Origin: Prochlorococcus marinus str. SB | GTDB lineage: Bacteria > Cyanobacteriota > Cyanobacteriia > PCC-6307 > Cyanobiaceae | Direction of reading: 5' to 3' | Assembly: GCF_000760115.1 (NCBI RefSeq) | Contig: NZ_JNAS01000001.1 | Span: 248,001 to 312,000, forward strand | Length of the DNA stretch: 64,000 nucleotides | Shown here: positions 29,484 through 39,738 of the stretch, piece by piece | Layout of the letters: each line of letters starts with the position of its first letter | How positions within the stretch are numbered: position 1 is the stretch's first letter | Program-made: the position numbers and the translations under genes | Notes under the pieces: generated by a model | What the model saw: the letters and a program-made list of their open reading frames with translations, nothing else | The model's database searches: none | What the model was told of the DNA's origin: nothing

Positions 29484-32400
29484 TTAACAATTATGGATTT
29501 CCTGTAGAGAGTAGGTATTAATTTTATTGCATTGCAAAGCTTTGATCGCCTTAATGGCTGCCTTTGCTCCAGGAATAGTTGTAAAAGTTGGAATATTATA
29601 TTCTAAAGCAGCACGTCTTAAATAAGCATCATCATGAAGAGCCTGTGGGCCTATTGGAGTATTAATTATTAATTGAACAAGTCCTGAACGAATTAGGTCC
29701 TCAATATTTGGTCTTCCTTCATGAACTTTTAGCACTTCTTCAACATGAATTCCTAAATTAACCAAATATGAAGCTGTACCTTTTGTTGCGATTAATTTAA
29801 ATCCTAAATTCAACAGTTCTCTAGCAACTTCCTCAAGATTTTTTTTATCTAAATCATTTGTAGATAAAAAAGCAACTCCTTCTGAAGGAACACCATTACC
29901 TGCTGCCAATTCCGACTTGGCATAAGCAATTCCAAAATCTTTAGCTAAACCCATCACTTCTCCAGTAGATCTCATTTCAGGACCAAGTAATGTATCAGAC
30001 CCAGGAAATCTTTTAAAAGGTAAAACGGCCTCTTTTACTGCCTGAAATTTTGGAGAAAATTCTTCTGTGAAATTAAGATCTTCTAATGTAAAACCTTGCA
30101 TTAACTGAGTAGCTAATTTTGCAATTGGTTTGCCAATGGCTTTTGAAACAAATGGAACTGTTCTGGATGCTCTTGGATTTGCTTCGAGAATAAACAATTT
30201 ATTTTCTCTATTATTTGTATTTATTACTGCAAATTGCAAATTAATTAAACCAACAACATTTAGTCTTTGTGCAATTAATTTAGTCCAGTTCCTTACATTT
30301 TCTATTGTAGATATTGAAAGAGAAATTGATGGTAAGCAACAAGCTGAATCCCCTGAATGAATTCCTGCAGGTTCCACATGTTCCATTAGGCCTGCAATTA
30401 CAACCGATCCCTTTGAATCACATAAAGCATCAACATCGATCTCAATTGCATTATTCAAATATTGATCAAGAAGGATTGGATGATCAGGTGATACCATAAC
30501 TGCTTCAGAAATGTATCTCGATAATTCATTCTCATCTTTAACAATTTCCATTGCCCTTCCACCCAAAACATAAGAAGGTCTTACAACCAAGGGGAATCCT
30601 ATATTTTTTGCTACTATTTCTGCTTCATTTTGATTACGTGCAACACCGTTTAAAGGTTGTCTAATACTTAATTCTTCAAGAATTTTTGTAAATTCCTCTC
30701 TATCTTCTGCTAAATCGATAGATATTGGAGAAGTCCCAAGAATTTTTGATCCAGTTCTTATCCCATCATTAGATTTAAGCCATTCAAATAAAGGTAATGA
30801 TAATTTCAATGGAGTTTGACCTCCAAATTGAACAATCAACCCATAAGGATTTTCAGCTTCTATTATGTTAAGCACATCCTCTAAAGTTACAGGCTCAAAA
30901 TATAAAATATCGCTAGTATCATAATCTGTTGATACAGTTTCAGGATTACTATTAACCATTATTGTTTTGTAGCCATTTGTAGAAGCTTGATATGATGCAT
31001 GGCAACAACAATAATCAAATTCTATTCCCTGACCTATTCTGTTTGGACCTCCTCCTAAAATCATAATTTTTTTTGATTTACTATTTTCTGAAATCTCGCT
31101 ATCAAAAATTTGAGAATTTAAATTAATGAAAGATTCTTCGTAAGTTGAATAATGATAGGGAGTTGAGGATGAGAATTCTGCTGAGCAAGTATCAACAGTT
31201 TTATAAATTGGAATTATATTAAGTGTTTTTCTATATCTTCTTACTTCAAAAAACTCAGAATTAGTTAACTTCGCTATCTGTTGATCTGAAAAGCCTAATT
31301 GTTTAGCATGTAACATCAAATCTCTATCTAGTGTATAAAGTTGCTTATCTTTCAAAAAATCATTTTCAAAATTAAAGATATTACGTAATTTTTCGATAAA
31401 CCATAAATCTATATTTGTAACTTCTTGAATATAATTATTAGTCTTCCCAAGTTTCATAGCTTTTTTAATTAGGAGAATTCTTTCAGATGTAGGGTTTCTT
31501 AAACTATTTTTAATTTGACTCTCATCCTTAAATTCATCTTGTGAATCACATTCCCATCCACAAATACCTACTTCTAATGACCTTAATGCTTTCTGAAATG
31601 ATTCTTCAAAAGAACGACCTATTGCCATTGACTCACCAACAGATTTCATAGCAGTGCTTAATGTATTAGATGATCCTTTAAACTTTTCAAAAGCAAATCT
31701 TGGGATCTTAGTAACTACATAATCAATTGATGGCTCAAAACATGCAGGTGTTTTTTTTGTAATGTCATTAATAATCTCATCAAGTGTATAGCCAACAGAT
31801 AATAAAGCTGCAATCTTAGCTATGGGGAATCCAGTTGCCTTACTTGCTAAAGCAGAGGATCTACTTACACGAGGATTCATTTCTATAACAATTACTTCTC
31901 CATTAGATGGATTTATTGCAAATTGAATATTACTCCCTCCTGTTTCAACTCCCACCTCTCTAATAATCTTCAATGACAAATCCCGCAACCTCTGATACTC
32001 CTTATCTGTTAAGGTCTGTGCAGGAGCTACAGTAATCGAATCTCCAGTGTGGACTCCCATTGGGTCTAAATTTTCAATACTGCAAACAATTACCACATTG
32101 TCAGCAGTATCTCTCATTACCTCCAGTTCAAACTCCTTCCATCCAATGAGTGATTTTTCAATTAATATTTGATTACTTGGACTTTCTTCTAAACCTGATT
32201 TACACAACTCGACAAATTCTTCAAGGTTAAAAGCAATTCCACCCCCTACTCCACCTAAAGTAAACGCAGGTCTTATTATAAGTGGATAGGAACTAATTTT
32301 TTTTGATACCTCAATAGCTTCATCTAGATTAGATGCAATACCAGATGGACAAACATTCACATTAATTTTCTCCATCGATTCTTTAAATAATTTCCTATCT

Positions 32401-32780
32401 TCAGCTTTATTAATCGCTCTTAAATCAGCTCCAATTAATTCAATATTATTTTGTTTTAAAAAATCTGACTCTGATAATTTAACCGCAAGATTCAAAGCGG
32501 TTTGACCTCCCATAGTGGGAAGAATGGCATCAGGTTTTTCTCTTAAAATGATCTGAGAAACTATTTCAGGAGTCAATGGTTCAATATATGTTTTGCTTGC
32601 GATATCAGGATCGGTCATTATTGATGCTGGGTTTGAATTTATCAAGACAATTTCATAACCAGCATTTCTTAATGCTTTGCAAGCTTGAGTACCAGAGTAA
32701 TCAAATTCGCATGCTTGCCCTATAACAATCGGTCCCGAACCTAAAATAAGAATTTTTTTTAGATCACCTCTTTGAGGCAT
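29484..32780 (-). CDS. carB: Carbamoyl-phosphate synthase large subunit
   Basis: CarB makes carbamoyl phosphate from bicarbonate, ATP and ammonia supplied by CarA, for arginine and pyrimidine synthesis. The 1098-residue chain contains two homologous ATP-grasp halves: [19 protein letters not shown] at the start of the first and [20 protein letters not shown] at the start of the second (near 575). The oligomerisation domain lies between them, and an MGS-like allosteric domain is at the C-terminus ([12 protein letters not shown] near 970). carA is not adjacent. Confidence 0.96.
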   Translation of the reverse strand: MPQRGDLKKILILGSGPIVIGQACEFDYSGTQACKALRNAGYEIVLINSNPASIMTDPDIASKTYIEPLTPEIVSQIILREKPDAILPTMGGQTALNLAVKLSESDFLKQNNIELIGADLRAINKAEDRKLFKESMEKINVNVCPSGIASNLDEAIEVSKKISSYPLIIRPAFTLGGVGGGIAFNLEEFVELCKSGLEESPSNQILIEKSLIGWKEFELEVMRDTADNVVIVCSIENLDPMGVHTGDSITVAPAQTLTDKEYQRLRDLSLKIIREVGVETGGSNIQFAINPSNGEVIVIEMNPRVSRSSALASKATGFPIAKIAALLSVGYTLDEIINDITKKTPACFEPSIDYVVTKIPRFAFEKFKGSSNTLSTAMKSVGESMAIGRSFEESFQKALRSLEVGICGWECDSQDEFKDESQIKNSLRNPTSERILLIKKAMKLGKTNNYIQEVTNIDLWFIEKLRNIFNFENDFLKDKQLYTLDRDLMLHAKQLGFSDQQIAKLTNSEFFEVRRYRKTLNIIPIYKTVDTCSAEFSSSTPYHYSTYEESFINLNSQIFDSEISENSKSKKIMILGGGPNRIGQGIEFDYCCCHASYQASTNGYKTIMVNSNPETVSTDYDTSDILYFEPVTLEDVLNIIEAENPYGLIVQFGGQTPLKLSLPLFEWLKSNDGIRTGSKILGTSPISIDLAEDREEFTKILEELSIRQPLNGVARNQNEAEIVAKNIGFPLVVRPSYVLGGRAMEIVKDENELSRYISEAVMVSPDHPILLDQYLNNAIEIDVDALCDSKGSVVIAGLMEHVEPAGIHSGDSACCLPSISLSISTIENVRNWTKLIAQRLNVVGLINLQFAVINTNNRENKLFILEANPRASRTVPFVSKAIGKPIAKLATQLMQGFTLEDLNFTEEFSPKFQAVKEAVLPFKRFPGSDTLLGPEMRSTGEVMGLAKDFGIAYAKSELAAGNGVPSEGVAFLSTNDLDKKNLEEVARELLNLGFKLIATKGTASYLVNLGIHVEEVLKVHEGRPNIEDLIRSGLVQLIINTPIGPQALHDDAYLRRAALEYNIPTFTTIPGAKAAIKAIKALQCNKINTYSLQEIHNC

Positions 32781-32887
32781 AATTTAAACATTCATTTATC
32801 TCATGCTACTTATAAATCATCAGATGTTAATCAAGTTACTTGAAAAGCAACATTTGTTTCTATAGTATTGAAAGAAATTAATTTTTT

Positions 32888-33526
32888 ATGAGCGAACTTC
32901 AGCGACTTAAAAGTTTGTTGCCTCCAGAGAATGAAAGTTGGGTATTTGTTGAAGCTGCTGCGGCTATAGATCCACCTTTAATAACACTTGAGGAAATCGG
33001 TCGTGACGAAGTAGAAATTCAAATAGATTTGGATGAATGGGATAACTTTGCTATTGACCATAGAAATTTATTATTTTGGCACGAGGTTGGGAAAATCCAA
33101 AATGATACAATTCCAAGAGATGGATGGGAAATGGCAGCTCTAGCCATAGGACTTGGAGGGGCGATAGGAGAGTTGTGGGTACAAGATGGGTTACTTTTAT
33201 TACTTGCTCTTGGTTTATCAAGTTTTGCAGGATATCGATTATATTTAAAAAATAATTCTGAAAAAAAGCTTCAAGATGCTATTTATGCAGATGAAAGAGC
33301 CATAGATCTTGCTTGTAGATTTGGATACAGCATTCCAAATGCTTATAAAAGTCTTGGAGGAGCATTAAAGGAGTTAATAGATAAAACACGAAAAAAGAAA
33401 AAAAGAAGTTTCTTTGAAGATAGATTAGATGCCTTAAGAAAAAGTGCAGAAAAAGCAAGATCAGAATTATCTCAGCAAGAAGGCTCTGATAAATCAGTTT
33501 CAAGTGAAAATGTTTATGGACAATAA
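32888..33526 (+). CDS. DUF3318 cyanobacterial protein
   Basis: This 212-residue protein begins MSELQRLKSLLPPENESWVF, the DUF3318 N-terminus. It has a polar N-terminal domain containing a Trp/His-rich segment (LLFWHEVGKIQND), a hydrophobic Gly/Leu-rich part (about 90-118) that could be one or two membrane helices, and a lysine-rich C-terminal helix. Function is unknown. It overlaps the start of rsfS by up to 17 nt, indicating coupling with the ribosome-silencing factor. Confidence 0.75.
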   Translation: MSELQRLKSLLPPENESWVFVEAAAAIDPPLITLEEIGRDEVEIQIDLDEWDNFAIDHRNLLFWHEVGKIQNDTIPRDGWEMAALAIGLGGAIGELWVQDGLLLLLALGLSSFAGYRLYLKNNSEKKLQDAIYADERAIDLACRFGYSIPNAYKSLGGALKELIDKTRKKKKRSFFEDRLDALRKSAEKARSELSQQEGSDKSVSSENVYGQ

Positions 33527-33860
33527 AAGTTTGGTTTTAATAGCAGCCAAAGCATGTGATGAAAAAAAAGCAAGAGATATAAAACTTATAAAAATTGACA
33601 AAGTATCATATATAAGTGAATGGATTTTGATTGCAGAAGGATTATCTGATGTACAGGTTAGATCTATAACTAACTCTGTAGAGGGAGAGCTAAGAGAAAA
33701 GGCTAAAGTTGAACCTATACGAAAAGAAGGAATTAACGAAGCAAAATGGGCTTTACTCGATTATGGTGATTTAATAGTAAATATTTTTCAACCAGAAATA
33801 AGAAAATATTATGACCTTGAATCATTCTGGAGTAATGGAGATAATCTTTTATTTCCATAA
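33510..33860 (+). CDS. rsfS: Ribosomal silencing factor RsfS (Iojap)
   Basis: RsfS binds L14 of the 50S subunit and blocks subunit joining, lowering translation when nutrients are short. The 116-residue protein shows the Iojap core: AAKACDEKKARDIKLIKID, SYISEWILIAEGLSDVQVRSI, then EGINEAKWALLDYGDLIVNIF. The open frame runs further upstream, but homology starts at ATG 33510 or 33516. It overlaps DUF3318 and precedes Ycf36, an order I associate with picocyanobacteria. Confidence 0.9.
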   Translation: MFMDNKSLVLIAAKACDEKKARDIKLIKIDKVSYISEWILIAEGLSDVQVRSITNSVEGELREKAKVEPIRKEGINEAKWALLDYGDLIVNIFQPEIRKYYDLESFWSNGDNLLFP

Positions 33861-33869
33861 TTTTATTTT

Positions 33870-34364
33870 ATGAATCAATCTAAATGTCCTGTCCCTAGAG
33901 AACAGCAACCCACAAATGAATTCATAGAATTATCAAAATCTAAAATTTTTTCTTGGCCAAAAACAAAAAAGTCACTAATTCTTACATTGATAAAGTTCTG
34001 GGTAGGTGCTTTTGTTCTATTTCTTGTTATTTCTTCAGGAAGTGTATATTTCAAAACGTCCCTTTTCAAATATATTCTATTAAGTTTTTTTAGCAGCTTA
34101 TCAATACCTCTTTTAATTTCAATAAGGTTATATCTAGGTTGGAAGCATATATTTAATAGATTAATTTCTGAAAAAGTTGAATATGAGGAATCTGGTTGGT
34201 ATGACGGTCAAGTTTGGGAAAAACCATTAGTTTTGAAAGAAAAAGAATCACTTATTGCTTCAATTGAGGTAAAACCTATTTTAACAAATTTAATTCAAAT
34301 TTTTTCTATTATTTCAGTCTTAGCTTTATCTGGCATTCTGATTTTTCAATATAACAATTTCTAA
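33870..34364 (+). CDS. ycf36: Ycf36 / CGLD27-family membrane protein (DUF1230)
   Basis: The 164-residue protein opens CPVPREQQPTNEF and carries RLYLGWKHIFNRL and EESGWYDGQVWEKP, all hallmarks of the Ycf36/CGLD27 family shared by cyanobacteria, plastids and green plants. Hydrophobic helices lie at about 38-58, 65-85 and 140-160. The plant homologue is linked to photosynthetic function or iron-limited growth, but its biochemical role is unsettled. The asparaginase ATG follows the stop directly. Confidence 0.85.
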   Translation: MNQSKCPVPREQQPTNEFIELSKSKIFSWPKTKKSLILTLIKFWVGAFVLFLVISSGSVYFKTSLFKYILLSFFSSLSIPLLISIRLYLGWKHIFNRLISEKVEYEESGWYDGQVWEKPLVLKEKESLIASIEVKPILTNLIQIFSIISVLALSGILIFQYNNF

Positions 34365-35330
34365 ATGAGTTCTAATTTCAAAAACCTCTACACCTCTAAC
34401 AATCCTCCCTTACAAGCAACCTTAATTAGAGGATCAAATATTGAGTCGATCCATAAAATTCATGCTGTTATTACTGATAAAAAAGGGAGGGTTTTAATGT
34501 GCGCAGGTAACCCAGAATATAAAAGTTTCATAAGATCAGCACTAAAACCATTTCAAGCAATACCATTTGTTAGTAGTGGAGCTGCATCAAAAATCAATAA
34601 TGAATCAAAATCAATTGCGTTGGCATGCGGTTCACATAGTGGATCAAAACTTCATTCAAGAGAAGCCTTCAAAATTTTATGGGAATATGACATTGACATT
34701 AATAATCTTAAATGTCCAAAATCCAAGACAAGTCCATTAGAACATAATTGTTCGGGTAAACATGCTGCTTTTTTAGCTACATGCAAAAAAATGAATTGGC
34801 CATTAGATAGTTACCTAAAAGGGGATCATCCTCTTCAAATAGAAATATTCAGAATTGTTTCTGAATTACTTGAAATCCCGCCATCTGAAATAAACGCAGA
34901 ACGTGATGATTGTGGTGCACCCACTCTTTTTTTAAAACTATTAGAAATGTCGAGGTTATATTCACTTCTGAGCAGCTCCGAAAATGCTGAATTAGAACAA
35001 ATCAGTAGAGCTATGACAATAAATCCAATAATGATAAGTGATAACAATAAATTTGATACAGAAATAATTAAAGCTTCTCATGGGAACGTTATAGGTAAAG
35101 GTGGAGCCGAGGGAATACAATGTCTATGTAAAGTAAATGAAGGGATAGGTTTAGCTTTAAAAGTAGAAGACGGATCAAAAAGAGCAAAGCATGCTGTTAG
35201 TCTTCACTTACTAAAACAGTTAGAGTGGATATCTGAATTAAGAATTCAAGACATCGAAGAAAAAGTTTTTAATTTTCCTGAAGGAGTGCGACTTGAAGTT
35301 AAAGGTAAAGTAAAATTCCAAGAATCCTAA
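34365..35330 (+). CDS. Asparaginase II-type amidohydrolase
   Basis: This 321-residue protein resembles the L-asparaginase II (AnsA-like, Rhizobium/cyanobacterial) family, not the common bacterial type. Recognisable segments are NPEYKSFIRSALKPFQAIP, ACGSHSG, SPLEHNCSGKHAAFLATC, ERDDCGAPT and the C-terminal GKGGAEGIQCL. It should release ammonia from asparagine, useful for a nitrogen-limited cell. It starts at the base after the ycf36 stop and is the last gene before the initiator tRNA. Confidence 0.85.
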   Translation: MSSNFKNLYTSNNPPLQATLIRGSNIESIHKIHAVITDKKGRVLMCAGNPEYKSFIRSALKPFQAIPFVSSGAASKINNESKSIALACGSHSGSKLHSREAFKILWEYDIDINNLKCPKSKTSPLEHNCSGKHAAFLATCKKMNWPLDSYLKGDHPLQIEIFRIVSELLEIPPSEINAERDDCGAPTLFLKLLEMSRLYSLLSSSENAELEQISRAMTINPIMISDNNKFDTEIIKASHGNVIGKGGAEGIQCLCKVNEGIGLALKVEDGSKRAKHAVSLHLLKQLEWISELRIQDIEEKVFNFPEGVRLEVKGKVKFQES

Positions 35331-35374
35331 AAAACAGGAAAAATAACTCATTCAGATGTATGCTATGTATATGT

Positions 35375-35451
<77 letters not shown>

Positions 35452-35456
35452 AATAG

Positions 35457-35480
35457 AAGCAGCTTTACTGCTGCTTTTTT
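35457..35480 (+). terminator. Intrinsic terminator after tRNA-fMet
   Basis: An inverted repeat AGCAGC / GCTGCT (35458-35463 and 35470-35475) with a six-base loop is followed by a run of T. It begins six bases after the tRNA CCA end and is placed to end the tRNA transcript. Confidence 0.85.
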
Positions 35481-35549
35481 AGTATTCGAAGTACAGCAAT
35501 TATAAAACTAAAAATTATAAAGTCTTAACTAAAAAGAGTTTATTAAAAA

Positions 35550-35651
35550 TTATTTGAAATCTTTTTGAATAGAAAATTTCAAGTCAACTCTAACTAATAA
35601 TCCAGTAACAATAAAAAGTATTCCAATGTATGAATTCAAAGATAGGTCCAA
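35550..35651 (-). CDS. Possible 33-residue one-helix membrane peptide
   Basis: The reverse strand has a 33-codon frame from TTG at 35651. It has one hydrophobic helix (YIGILFIVTGLLV) and a basic end (VRVDLKFSIQKDFK). Codon choice and the helix-plus-charge layout resemble small photosynthetic peptides, but I see no clear ribosome binding site and cannot name a family. It occupies part of the otherwise empty 35481-35814 spacer, where I see nothing else. Confidence 0.35.
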   Translation of the reverse strand: MDLSLNSYIGILFIVTGLLVRVDLKFSIQKDFK

Positions 35652-35814
35652 AATATTAAATTAATTTCTAAGTGAATTTTAACTCACAAATCATATCTAT
35701 TAAATACCTCAATAAAAAAGATTTTTTTTTTAATAAATCTGAATTTTGAACATTTGCATCTTTAATAAGTTGTTTAATAAAGTAGAGTAAAATTTATCTA
35801 ATTCAGAAAAATAT

Positions 35815-35961
35815 ATGCAGAATTTGCTTCAGCGTGATTTAGGTTCCAGTATGTTATCAATAGCTGTCATATTAGGTTGGTTAGGTCTGTTTTTTGTATT
35901 TTTGAGAGTATTAACAATTTCAATAAAGAGAATCCTTGAAGCTGTTTTCAAAAAATCTTAA
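35815..35961 (+). CDS. Small one-helix membrane protein
   Basis: This 48-residue frame begins MQNLLQRDLGSSML, has one hydrophobic helix (about 14-36) and a basic, amphipathic C-terminus ending VFKKS. The design suggests a small thylakoid or inner-membrane protein. I do not recognise the family. It lies upstream of the PetP-like gene on the same strand, separated by 70 bp. Confidence 0.55.
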   Translation: MQNLLQRDLGSSMLSIAVILGWLGLFFVFLRVLTISIKRILEAVFKKS

Positions 35962-36031
35962 TTATTGAAATAAATCAATAATCCTGAATTCATCGCATAA
36001 ATCCTTTATCAATAGGTATAATAACCTAAAA

Positions 36032-36421
36032 ATGTCAATTTTAGATAAGGTTAAAATAGGTAATTCTGTTCAAGTTAACTTAGAACTATCTAAGGATAGA
36101 CTTAACAAAGAAACTATTGATGCAATAAATGTTTCTTCATTAGGAAAGGTAAGTGATTTCAGAATAACTGATGGCAAAGGTATAGGAGTTGTCTTGCAAT
36201 TATCTAATGGACAAGAGAAATGGTTTTTTGAGGATGAAATTGATCTTCTCGACGAAAATGGTAATGTAATAAAGAAAAATTATGATAAACAAGACGATAG
36301 TAATTTTATACTTGATTTTTTAAAAGGATTAAATTATGAAAATAAAAATAACGTAAGAGAGTTACTTAATCCAATTAACTTTTTTATCTGGCTGCTTGTA
36401 TCGTTTAAAGATATTTTTTGA
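36032..36421 (+). CDS. petP: PetP-like protein (DUF2862)
   Basis: The 129-residue protein has the DUF2862 core: IGNSVQVNLELSKDRL, LGKVSDFRITDGKGIGVVLQL and the EKWFFEDEIDLL motif. DUF2862 includes PetP (ssr2998), a small SH3-like peripheral subunit of cytochrome b6f that affects cyclic and linear electron flow. Unlike the short Synechocystis form, this one has a C-terminal extension of about 45 residues ending in a hydrophobic helix (LLNPINFFIWLLVSF) that could anchor it. Orthology is by motif only. Confidence 0.7.
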   Translation: MSILDKVKIGNSVQVNLELSKDRLNKETIDAINVSSLGKVSDFRITDGKGIGVVLQLSNGQEKWFFEDEIDLLDENGNVIKKNYDKQDDSNFILDFLKGLNYENKNNVRELLNPINFFIWLLVSFKDIF

Positions 36422-36498
36422 TTTGTTAAAAAATTTTCTAAAATAAAATTAATATAACAAATTATTTAAAAATTAAATTTCAGTAATTAAAAATTTAA

Positions 36499-37494
36499 AT
36501 GGTAAAAAATATTATCGATGTAAAAAATTTATCTAAGTCATTTGATATCTCTTCCAAAGAACCAGGCTTTAAAGGAACAATTAAACATTTTTTTAGAAGA
36601 CAAACAAAAAGTTTAAAAGTTATAAAAGATATAAGTTTTGAAATTAAAGAAGGAGAAATAGTAGGTTTTCTAGGTGCTAATGGAGCTGGGAAAACAACAA
36701 TATTAAAAATGCTTTGTGGCTTAATTTATCCAAGTGAAGGTTCGATTTTGGTTTCAGGCTATTTACCTTTCAGGAGAAAAGAAAATTTCCTAAAGAATAT
36801 CACCTTAATAATGGGACAAAAGCAACAGCTTATATGGGATCTTCCTCCAATTGAATCATTCTATTTGAATGCATCAATATATGACTTAGATAAGTTCGAA
36901 GCTAAAAAGAGAATAAAAAAACTATCGGAAATGCTTGAAATTGATGAAGAGCTTTTCATACCTGTTAGAAAACTTTCACTAGGGCAACGTATGAAATCAG
37001 AATTACTAGCAGCTTTGATACATGAACCAAATATTCTATTTTTAGACGAGCCGACACTTGGATTAGATATTAATGCACAGAGAAATTTAAGAAAATTCCT
37101 TCAAAAATATAATAAGGAAACTAATGCAACGATATGCCTAACAAGTCATTACATGAAAGATATTACATCGCTATGCAAGAGAGTTATATGTGTGCACGAA
37201 GGGGCGATATCATATGATGGGAAACTTGACATGTTATTAAAAAAACTTTCTCCTGTTAAAGAAATATTAATAGTTTGTCGATCAGAAGAGGATGCAATTA
37301 GATTAGAAAATTTCGGTTTTAATGTTAAAAATAAAATAAAGAATGAAATAACTATAAAAATTGAAAACAATACTATTACCTCTTCACTAAAAACTATCCT
37401 AAATAATTTTGATATTGAAGACCTTTTTATAAATGAACCACCCATTGATGAAGTTATTGGGAAGGTTTTAATCAAAAAAGATTATGTTTTCTAA
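36499..37494 (+). CDS. ABC-2 type exporter, ATPase subunit
   Basis: This 331-residue ATPase has Walker A GANGAGKTT (about 58-66), the Q-loop at LIMGQKQQ, signature LSLGQRMKSELL, Walker B ILFLDEPTLGLD and the H-loop TSHYM. A C-terminal regulatory part of about 90 residues follows. It is the motor for the two permeases directly downstream, overlapping the first by 11 nt. Such DrrA/NatA-like systems export lipids, drugs or polysaccharide; the substrate is unknown. Confidence 0.88.
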   Translation: MVKNIIDVKNLSKSFDISSKEPGFKGTIKHFFRRQTKSLKVIKDISFEIKEGEIVGFLGANGAGKTTILKMLCGLIYPSEGSILVSGYLPFRRKENFLKNITLIMGQKQQLIWDLPPIESFYLNASIYDLDKFEAKKRIKKLSEMLEIDEELFIPVRKLSLGQRMKSELLAALIHEPNILFLDEPTLGLDINAQRNLRKFLQKYNKETNATICLTSHYMKDITSLCKRVICVHEGAISYDGKLDMLLKKLSPVKEILIVCRSEEDAIRLENFGFNVKNKIKNEITIKIENNTITSSLKTILNNFDIEDLFINEPPIDEVIGKVLIKKDYVF

Positions 37495-38278
37495 TTTAAT
37501 TAACCGTAAAATATTCACTTTATTAAAAGTTCAATATTCAAACATGTTGGAGTATAGGGTAGAAATTGCATTGTGGGCAATTTCAGGGATTATTCCTTTT
37601 TTCATGTTAAACATTTGGACAAATAATAATCTAAATGAATCCATAAACATTAGTGATACATTGCTTTCTAGGTATTTCTTATGTGCTTTTTTTGTAAGAC
37701 AGTTTTCTGTAGTTTGGGTTGTATTTAGTTTTGAAGAAGATTCTCTTATGGGGAAGGTATCTCCGTATTTAATTCAACCTTTAAATCCATTTTTCAGATA
37801 TTTTGCACAACATCTTGCAGAACAAATAACAAGATTTCCTTTCGCAATAATAATCGCATTTTTCTTTTTTATTTTTAATCCAGAAAGTATATGGATACCA
37901 AATTTAGGTATTTTACTTTTATCGATAGTATCTACTTTCTTATCCTTCTTGATTCAATTTTTAATTCAGTCAATAGTTGCATGTCTATGTTTCTGGACAG
38001 AGAAAGCGTCATCGATAGAAAGATTGTTATTTATTCCAACTTTATTTCTCTCAGGTCTTCTAGCACCAGTAGTTTCATTTCCCGCATATGTTAAATCTTG
38101 GATTTATTTAACTCCTTTTCCATATCTAATTGATTTCCCTGCAAACATACTTTCAGGTAATGAAACAAATATTCTTGGAGGGTTAATTATGCAAATTCTA
38201 TGGATTTTTATACTTTTCCCATTATTTAAGAAAATCTGGTCTGAAGGAACAAAAAAATATACAGCAATGGGGTCATGA
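37484..38278 (+). CDS. ABC-2 type exporter, permease subunit 1
   Basis: The 264-residue protein has about six membrane helices and no ATPase motifs. It resembles the DUF990/ABC-2 permeases found in ATPase-permease-permease operons, with a central FEEDSLMGKVSPYLIQPLNP segment typical of this group. It overlaps the ATPase by 11 nt and the second permease by 4 nt (ATGA), so all three are translated together, forming a heterodimeric channel. Confidence 0.82.
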   Translation: MFSNLINRKIFTLLKVQYSNMLEYRVEIALWAISGIIPFFMLNIWTNNNLNESINISDTLLSRYFLCAFFVRQFSVVWVVFSFEEDSLMGKVSPYLIQPLNPFFRYFAQHLAEQITRFPFAIIIAFFFFIFNPESIWIPNLGILLLSIVSTFLSFLIQFLIQSIVACLCFWTEKASSIERLLFIPTLFLSGLLAPVVSFPAYVKSWIYLTPFPYLIDFPANILSGNETNILGGLIMQILWIFILFPLFKKIWSEGTKKYTAMGS

Positions 38279-39069
38279 ATTTAAGAAAATATCTAAAAGT
38301 TTATAAAAAATTCTTACATACTTCTTTAGCTTCTGAATTGGAGTATAAGACAAACATATTAGTTGATTTAATTACTGCAATTTTAAGTTTAGTAGGGAGT
38401 ATTTTTCTATTATCTATTTTCTTTCAAAATAGTGGATATATTGGAGGTTGGAAATTTGAACAGGCACTAATAATCCAAGCTATTTATACAATTTTGAATG
38501 GGATAACAAATACATGGTTCAATCCTAATCTTACAGAAATAGTTAAACATATAAGAGAAGGAACATTAGACTTCGTACTTTTAAAACCTATTGATAGTCA
38601 ATTTTTTATTTCATTAAAAAAAATAAATCCATCTGGATTTTTAGAAATAATGCTTGGATTTTTATTGTTGTTCTTCTGCATGAGAATAAATCAAATTAAT
38701 TTAAATTTAAGTTTTCTGACCCTATCCTTGATTACTATAAGTTGCTCGATTTGTATTTTATATAGCTTATGGTTTTTTATCTCTACTACTACTATTTGGT
38801 TTGTTAAGACTTGGAATGCAATAGAAGTATTAAGATCATTCCTTTATATTGGAAGATTTCCTCTAAGTTCATTTTCATTTTCTTTAAGAATATTTTTTAG
38901 TGTTTTTATTCCTATTGCTTTTTTAACTACAATTCCTTCTGAAGTTTTTCTAGGACTTTCTGTATTTTGGAAAATATTGCTTGAAATTATTGTGGCGACA
39001 ATATTTCTTATTAATTCAAGAAAGTTCTGGTTATTTGCATTAAAATTCTATTCATCAGCCTCTAGTTAA
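38275..39069 (+). CDS. ABC-2 type exporter, permease subunit 2
   Basis: This 264-residue partner permease also has about six membrane helices. It contains IREGTLDFVLLKPIDSQFF, equivalent to the LIQPLNP segment of the first permease, which suggests an old duplication. The pair fits the DUF990-type ABC-2 architecture. Its ATG overlaps the stop of the first permease by 4 nt. Substrate unknown. Confidence 0.82.
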   Translation: MNLRKYLKVYKKFLHTSLASELEYKTNILVDLITAILSLVGSIFLLSIFFQNSGYIGGWKFEQALIIQAIYTILNGITNTWFNPNLTEIVKHIREGTLDFVLLKPIDSQFFISLKKINPSGFLEIMLGFLLLFFCMRINQINLNLSFLTLSLITISCSICILYSLWFFISTTTIWFVKTWNAIEVLRSFLYIGRFPLSSFSFSLRIFFSVFIPIAFLTTIPSEVFLGLSVFWKILLEIIVATIFLINSRKFWLFALKFYSSASS

Positions 39070-39072
39070 GTA

Positions 39073-39339
39073 TTATTTATTAACCTCGCTACAAAATTTC
39101 CAAATTTGTTGTTTACTTTTCAAATTAGAAAGCCTAGATAATTTTTTAAAATGAGGTTTAGATTTTTCCACAGATAAAAGCCTGCAGTTGTATTCAATTT
39201 TATGAGTTCTAGATATGATGCCGAATTTGAGTGCTATATCACCAAGGATAATTATTAAAGTAAGAAAAAAAAATATTCCGAAAAATTGTAAAAATGATTT
39301 TGAATAATTTTCTTTTTCAGTTTTTAATTCAAACTTCAT
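39073..39339 (-). CDS. Hypothetical one-helix protein
   Basis: The 88-residue product has one membrane helix (about 17-38, LQFFGIFFFLTLIIILGDIALKF) after a charged N-terminus, and a basic C-terminal domain with two cysteines. I do not recognise it. Its ATG overlaps the TAA of the upstream gene (TAATG), so the two are probably coupled. It converges with the ABC operon, leaving three bases. Confidence 0.5.
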   Translation of the reverse strand: MKFELKTEKENYSKSFLQFFGIFFFLTLIIILGDIALKFGIISRTHKIEYNCRLLSVEKSKPHFKKLSRLSNLKSKQQIWKFCSEVNK

Positions 39340-39566
39340 TACTTAACTATATGCTGAGGGCACTTAATTGCAGCAATAGCAACAGCCGTTACTTTAAAAT
39401 TTTTTGACTTCTCAATAACCTTTTTAACCTCTAATGGACCAAATTTATTACTTGCATCACTGTAGGAAAGAAGTAAAGATTTATAGTTATCATGGCCTAG
39501 ATTTCTATACTCACAGAAATTATCCCCAACATAATTCAAAAGAGTTAGTAGAGTTAATTCAATCAT
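39339..39566 (-). CDS. Small hypothetical protein
   Basis: A 75-residue soluble-looking protein with segments NYVGDNFCEYRNLGHDNY and FKVTAVAIAAIKCPQHIVK. The layout is orderly and has two cysteines, but I cannot assign a family. An in-frame stop lies 9 nt before the ATG, so the start is constrained. It is coupled to the following gene through a TAATG overlap. Confidence 0.5.
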   Translation of the reverse strand: MIELTLLTLLNYVGDNFCEYRNLGHDNYKSLLLSYSDASNKFGPLEVKKVIEKSKNFKVTAVAIAAIKCPQHIVK

Positions 39567-39738
39567 TAAAACTTTTTACTAGCGAAGTTCTTACGAATGA
39601 TACTGTGCAGGACATTTTTAACAAGTAAAATTACCAAAAACATTTGAAATTATGAAATTAGATTTTCATTGATAAACTTTAAAGTTTCAAAATTATTTCA
39701 GAATTTATTAATTCACATACATGAAAATCATTAAAGCA

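Noticed and set aside
39434-39628. Plus-strand 64-codon frame
   Set aside because: It overlaps the minus-strand 75-residue gene, which has a better start context and coupled downstream gene.
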